Shown: positions 60,690-64,000 of the stretch, piece by piece | Position numbering within the stretch: position 1 is the stretch's first letter | How the letters are laid out: each line of letters starts with the position of its first letter | Assembly (NCBI GenBank): GCA_963680875.1 | Contig: OY804582.1 | Span: forward strand, 55,632,646 to 55,696,645 | Length of the DNA stretch: 64,000 bases | Origin: Bathymodiolus brooksi | Lineage: Eukaryota > Mollusca > Bivalvia > Mytilida > Modiolidae | Direction: 5' to 3' | Program-made: the position numbers and the translations under genes | The notes under the pieces: generated by a model | The model's database searches: none | Told to the model about the DNA's origin: nothing | Seen by the model: the letters and a program-made list of their open reading frames with translations, nothing else

Positions 60690-62390
60690 CCCAAACACAA
60701 CATCAGCCAAATAGTCGTATTCCTGTACTACAATATCAAATAACCCAAACACAACATCAGCCAAATAGTCGTATTCCTGTACTACAATATCAAATAACCC
60801 AAAAACAACATCTGCCAAATAGTCATATTCCTATACTACAAAATCAAATAACCCAAACACAACATCCGCCAAATAGTCATATTCCTGTACTACAATATCA
60901 AATAACCAAAACACAACATCCACCAAATAGTCATATTCCTGTACTACAATATCAAATAACCCAAACACAACATCCACCAAATAGTCATATTCCTGTACTA
61001 CAATATCAAATAACCCAAACACAACATCCGCCAAATAGTCATATTCCTATACTACAATATCAAATAACCCAAACACAACATCCGCCAAATAGTCATATTC
61101 CTATACTACAATATCAAATAACCGAAACACAACATCCGCCAAATAGTCATATTCCTGTACTACAATATCAAATAACCGAAACACAATATTCGCCAAATAG
61201 TCATATTCCTGTACTACAATATCAAATAACCGAAACACAACATCAGCCAAATAGTCGTATTCCTGGACTACAATATCAAATAACCCAAACACAACATCCG
61301 CCAAATAGTCATATTCCTGGACTACAATATCAAATAACCCAAACACAACATCCGGCAAATAGTCATATTCCTATACTACAATATCAAATAACCCAAACAC
61401 AACATCCGCCAAATAGTCATATTTCTGGACTACAATATCAAATAACCCAAACACAACATCCGCCAAATAGTCTTATTCCTGTACTACAATATCAAATAAC
61501 ATAAACACAACATCCACCAAATAGTCATATTCCTGCACTACAATATCAAATAACCCAAACACAACATCCGCCAAATAAACGTATTCCTGTACTACAATAT
61601 CAAATAACCCAAACACAACATCCGCCAAATAGTCATATTCCTATACTACAATATCAAATAACCCAAACACAACATCCGCCAAATAGTCATATTCCTGTAC
61701 TACAATATCAAATAACCGAAACACAACATCCGCCAAATAGTCGTATTCCTGTACTACAATATCAAATAACCCAAACACAACATCAGCCAAATAGTCGTAT
61801 TCCTGTACTACAATATCAAATAACCGAAACACAACATCCGCCAAATAATCATATTCCTTTACTACAATATCAAATAACCCAAACACAACATCAGCCAAAT
61901 AGTCGTATTCCTGTACTACAATATCAAATAACCGAAACACAACATCCACCAAATAGTCATATTCCTGTACTACAATATCAAATAACCCAAACACAACATC
62001 AGCCAAATAGTCGTATTCCTGTACTACAATATCAAATAACGGAAACACAACATCCGCCAAATAGTCATATTCCTTTACTACAATATCAAATAACCCAAAC
62101 ACAACATCAGCCAAATAGTCGTATTCCTGTACTACAATATCAAATAACCCAAAAACAACATCTGCCAAATAGTCATATTCCTATACTACAAAATCAAATA
62201 ACCCAAACACAACATCCGCCAAATAGTCATATTCCTGTACTACAATATCAAATAACCAAAACACAACATCCACCAAATAGTCATATTCCTGTACTACAAT
62301 ATCAAATAACCCAAACACAACATCCACCAAATAGTCATATTCCTGTACTACAATATCAAATAACCCAAACACAACATCCGCCAAATAGTC
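60690..62390. repeat. Near-tandem duplication with 1,350-bp offset (25 monomers)
   Basis: The segment about 60690-61040 recurs at about 62040-62390; both hold the aacccaaaaacaacatctgc and ctatactacaaaatcaaat variants. Neighbouring landmarks at about 60237 and 61641 are 1,404 bases (26 monomers) apart. The stretch 61.0-62.1 kb also resembles 49.0-50.1 kb, sharing for example aacataaacacaac and cctgcactacaatatc. Confidence 0.65.
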
Positions 62391-64000
62391 ATTTTCCTAT
62401 ACTACAATATCAAATAACCCAAAAACAACATCCGTCAAATAGTCATATTCCTATACTACAATATCAAATAACCGAAACACAACATCCGCCAAATAGTCAT
62501 ATTCCTGTACTACAATATCAAATAACCGAAACACAATATTCGCCAAATAGTCGTATTCCTGTACTACAATATCAAATAACCAAAACAAAACATCCGCAAA
62601 TAGTCATATTCCTATACTACTATGTCAAATAACCCAAACACAACATCCGCCAAATAGTCATATTCCTTTACTACAATATCAAATAACCCAAACACAACAT
62701 CCGCCAAATAGTCATATTCCTATACTACAATATCAAATAACCCAAACACAACATCCGCCAAATAGTCATATTTCTGGACTTCAATATCAAATAACCAAAA
62801 CACAACATCCGCCAAATAGTCATATTCCTGTACTACAATATCAAATAACACAAACACAACGTCCGCCAAATAGTCATATTGATGTACTACAATATCAACT
62901 AACCAAAAACACAACATCCACTAAATAGTCATATTCCTGTACTACAATATCAAATAACCAAAACACAACATCCGCCAAAGAGTCTTATTCCTGTACTACA
63001 ATACCAAATAACACAAACACAACATCCACCAAATAGTCATATTCCTGTACTACAATATCAAATAACCCAAACACAACATCCGCCAAATAAACGTATTCCT
63101 GTACTACAATATCAAATAACCCAAACACAACATCCGCCAAATAGTCATATTCCTATACTACAATATCAAATAACCCAAACACAACATCCGCCAAATAGTC
63201 ATATTCCTGTACTACAATATCAAATAACCGAAACACAACATCCGCCAAATAGTCGTATTCCTTTACTACAATATCAAATAACCCAAACACAACATCAGCC
63301 AAATAGTCGTATTCCTGTACTACAATATCAAATAACCGAAACACAACATCCGCCAAATAATCATATTCCTTTACTACAATATCAAATAACCCAAACACAA
63401 CATCAGCCAAATAGTCGTATTCCTGTACTACAATATCAAATAACCGAAACACAACATCAACCAAATAGTCATATTCCTGTACTACAATATCAAATAACCC
63501 AAACACAACATCCGCCAAATAGTCGTATTCCTTTACTACAATATCAAATAACCGAAACACAACATCAGCCAAATAGTCATATTCCTTTACTACAATATCA
63601 AATAACCCAAACACAACATCCACCAAATAGTCGTATTCCTGTACTACAATATCAAATAACCCAAACACAACATCGCCAAATAGTCGTATTCCTGTACTAC
63701 AATATCAAATAACCCAAACACAACATCCACCAAATAGTCATATTCCTGTACTACAATATCAAATAACCCAAACACAACATCCGCCAAATAGTCATATTCC
63801 TATACTACAATATCAAATAACCCAAACACAACATCCGCCAAATAGTCATATTCCTATACTACAATATCAAATAACCGAAACACAACATCCGCCAAATAGT
63901 CATATTCCTGTACTACAATATCAAATAACCGAAACACAATATTCGCCAAATAATCGTATTCCTGTACTACAATATCAAATAACCGAAACACAACATCAGC

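Larger units (their letters stand above)
2921..64000. repeat. 54-bp satellite array, about 1,131 monomers, running off the right edge
   Basis: A 54-bp unit repeats without interruption from 2921 to the end. Landmarks in order in each monomer are attcctgtactacaatatc, aaataacccaaacacaacat and ccgccaaatagtcat. Consensus composition is about 23 A, 16 C, 12 T and 3 G, a strong strand asymmetry with about 35% GC. Recurrent variants are ccgcc/ccacc/ctgcc/cagcc, aacccaaac/aaccgaaac/aaccaaaac, agtcatatt/agtcgtatt, and cctgtac/cctttac/cctatac/cctggac. Most monomers are exactly 54 bases; some have single-base indels (catcgcc, catccgcaaat, ccaaaaacac, catcaataac, aaatatcat). No spacer, unique insert, RNA gene or second transposon interrupts the array. 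One frame per strand is open across monomers because 54 is divisible by three; this is not evidence of coding. Confidence 0.97.

Noticed and set aside
3358..63668. Dozens of minus-strand open frames of 63-225 codons with an 18-residue repeat
   Set aside because: They follow from a 54-bp unit lacking a stop in that frame. They end at random TAG variants and indels, overlap one another after one-base shifts, and show no constraint. They are satellite, not genes.
2921..64000. CRISPR array
   Set aside because: The repeats are directly head-to-tail with no unique spacers, and the context is a eukaryotic retroelement.
2921..64000. Hammerhead ribozyme or retrozyme monomer
   Set aside because: CGAAAC occurs in some monomers (aaccgaaacac), but the CTGATGA core is absent from both strands of the consensus and the unit is short for a complete fold.
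2921..64000. Telomeric or ribosomal DNA repeat
   Set aside because: No TTAGGG-like motif or rRNA sequence is present; the 54-bp unit is unrelated to both.

Overview
The window is eukaryotic. It has two unequal parts: the 3' portion of a retroelement (1-2920) and an unbroken 61 kb tandem array of a 54-bp satellite (2921-64000, about 1,131 monomers). The array continues past the right edge. I found no tRNA, rRNA, CRISPR array, operon or host gene.

Part 1 (1-2561) is one long plus-strand reading frame that is already open at the left edge, so its true start lies outside the window. Its first ~60 residues look like the C-terminal half of a GIY-YIG endonuclease. A complete reverse transcriptase follows, with PADK, WIPKLHK, FDFSTLYTT, GIPMGT and YIDD blocks and a thumb. 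Endonuclease upstream of a Penelope-type RT is the permuted order known for the Chlamys/Naiad branch of Penelope-like elements, which is common in invertebrates. A 359-bp 3' tail (2562-2920) holds two inverted repeats and a segment that I recall, from memory only, as abundant in bivalve genomes. A bivalve, perhaps a mussel, is my best guess for the host, at moderate confidence.

Part 2 (2921-64000) is the satellite. The plus strand of the consensus monomer is A/C-rich, with about 3 G against 16 C in 54 bases. Because 54 is a multiple of three, one frame on each strand stays open from monomer to monomer. The minus strand reads as the 18-residue unit YDYLADVVFGLFDIVVQE and the plus strand as an HPPNSHIPVLQYQITQTQ-like unit. 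Frequent in-frame stops, single-base indels and amino-acid-changing variants argue that neither is a protein gene.

The array has higher-order structure. A 4,322-bp block (about 80 monomers) occurs twice in tandem at 3469-12112. Tandem or near-tandem blocks of 1,887, 2,050 and 1,080 bp follow, and a family of about 1.6-1.8 kb blocks lies at 49.6-54.7 kb. A ~3.4 kb block at ~44.9-48.3 kb is repeated 11.7 kb downstream. The 1,080-bp pair shows no difference by eye.

The most informative observation is the junction at 2920/2921. The first array monomers beside the retroelement are not degenerate. They match an internal array segment beginning at 6486, and the match starts exactly at 2921. This suggests that the element inserted into a pre-existing array, or cut one, rather than the array fading out at a natural edge.
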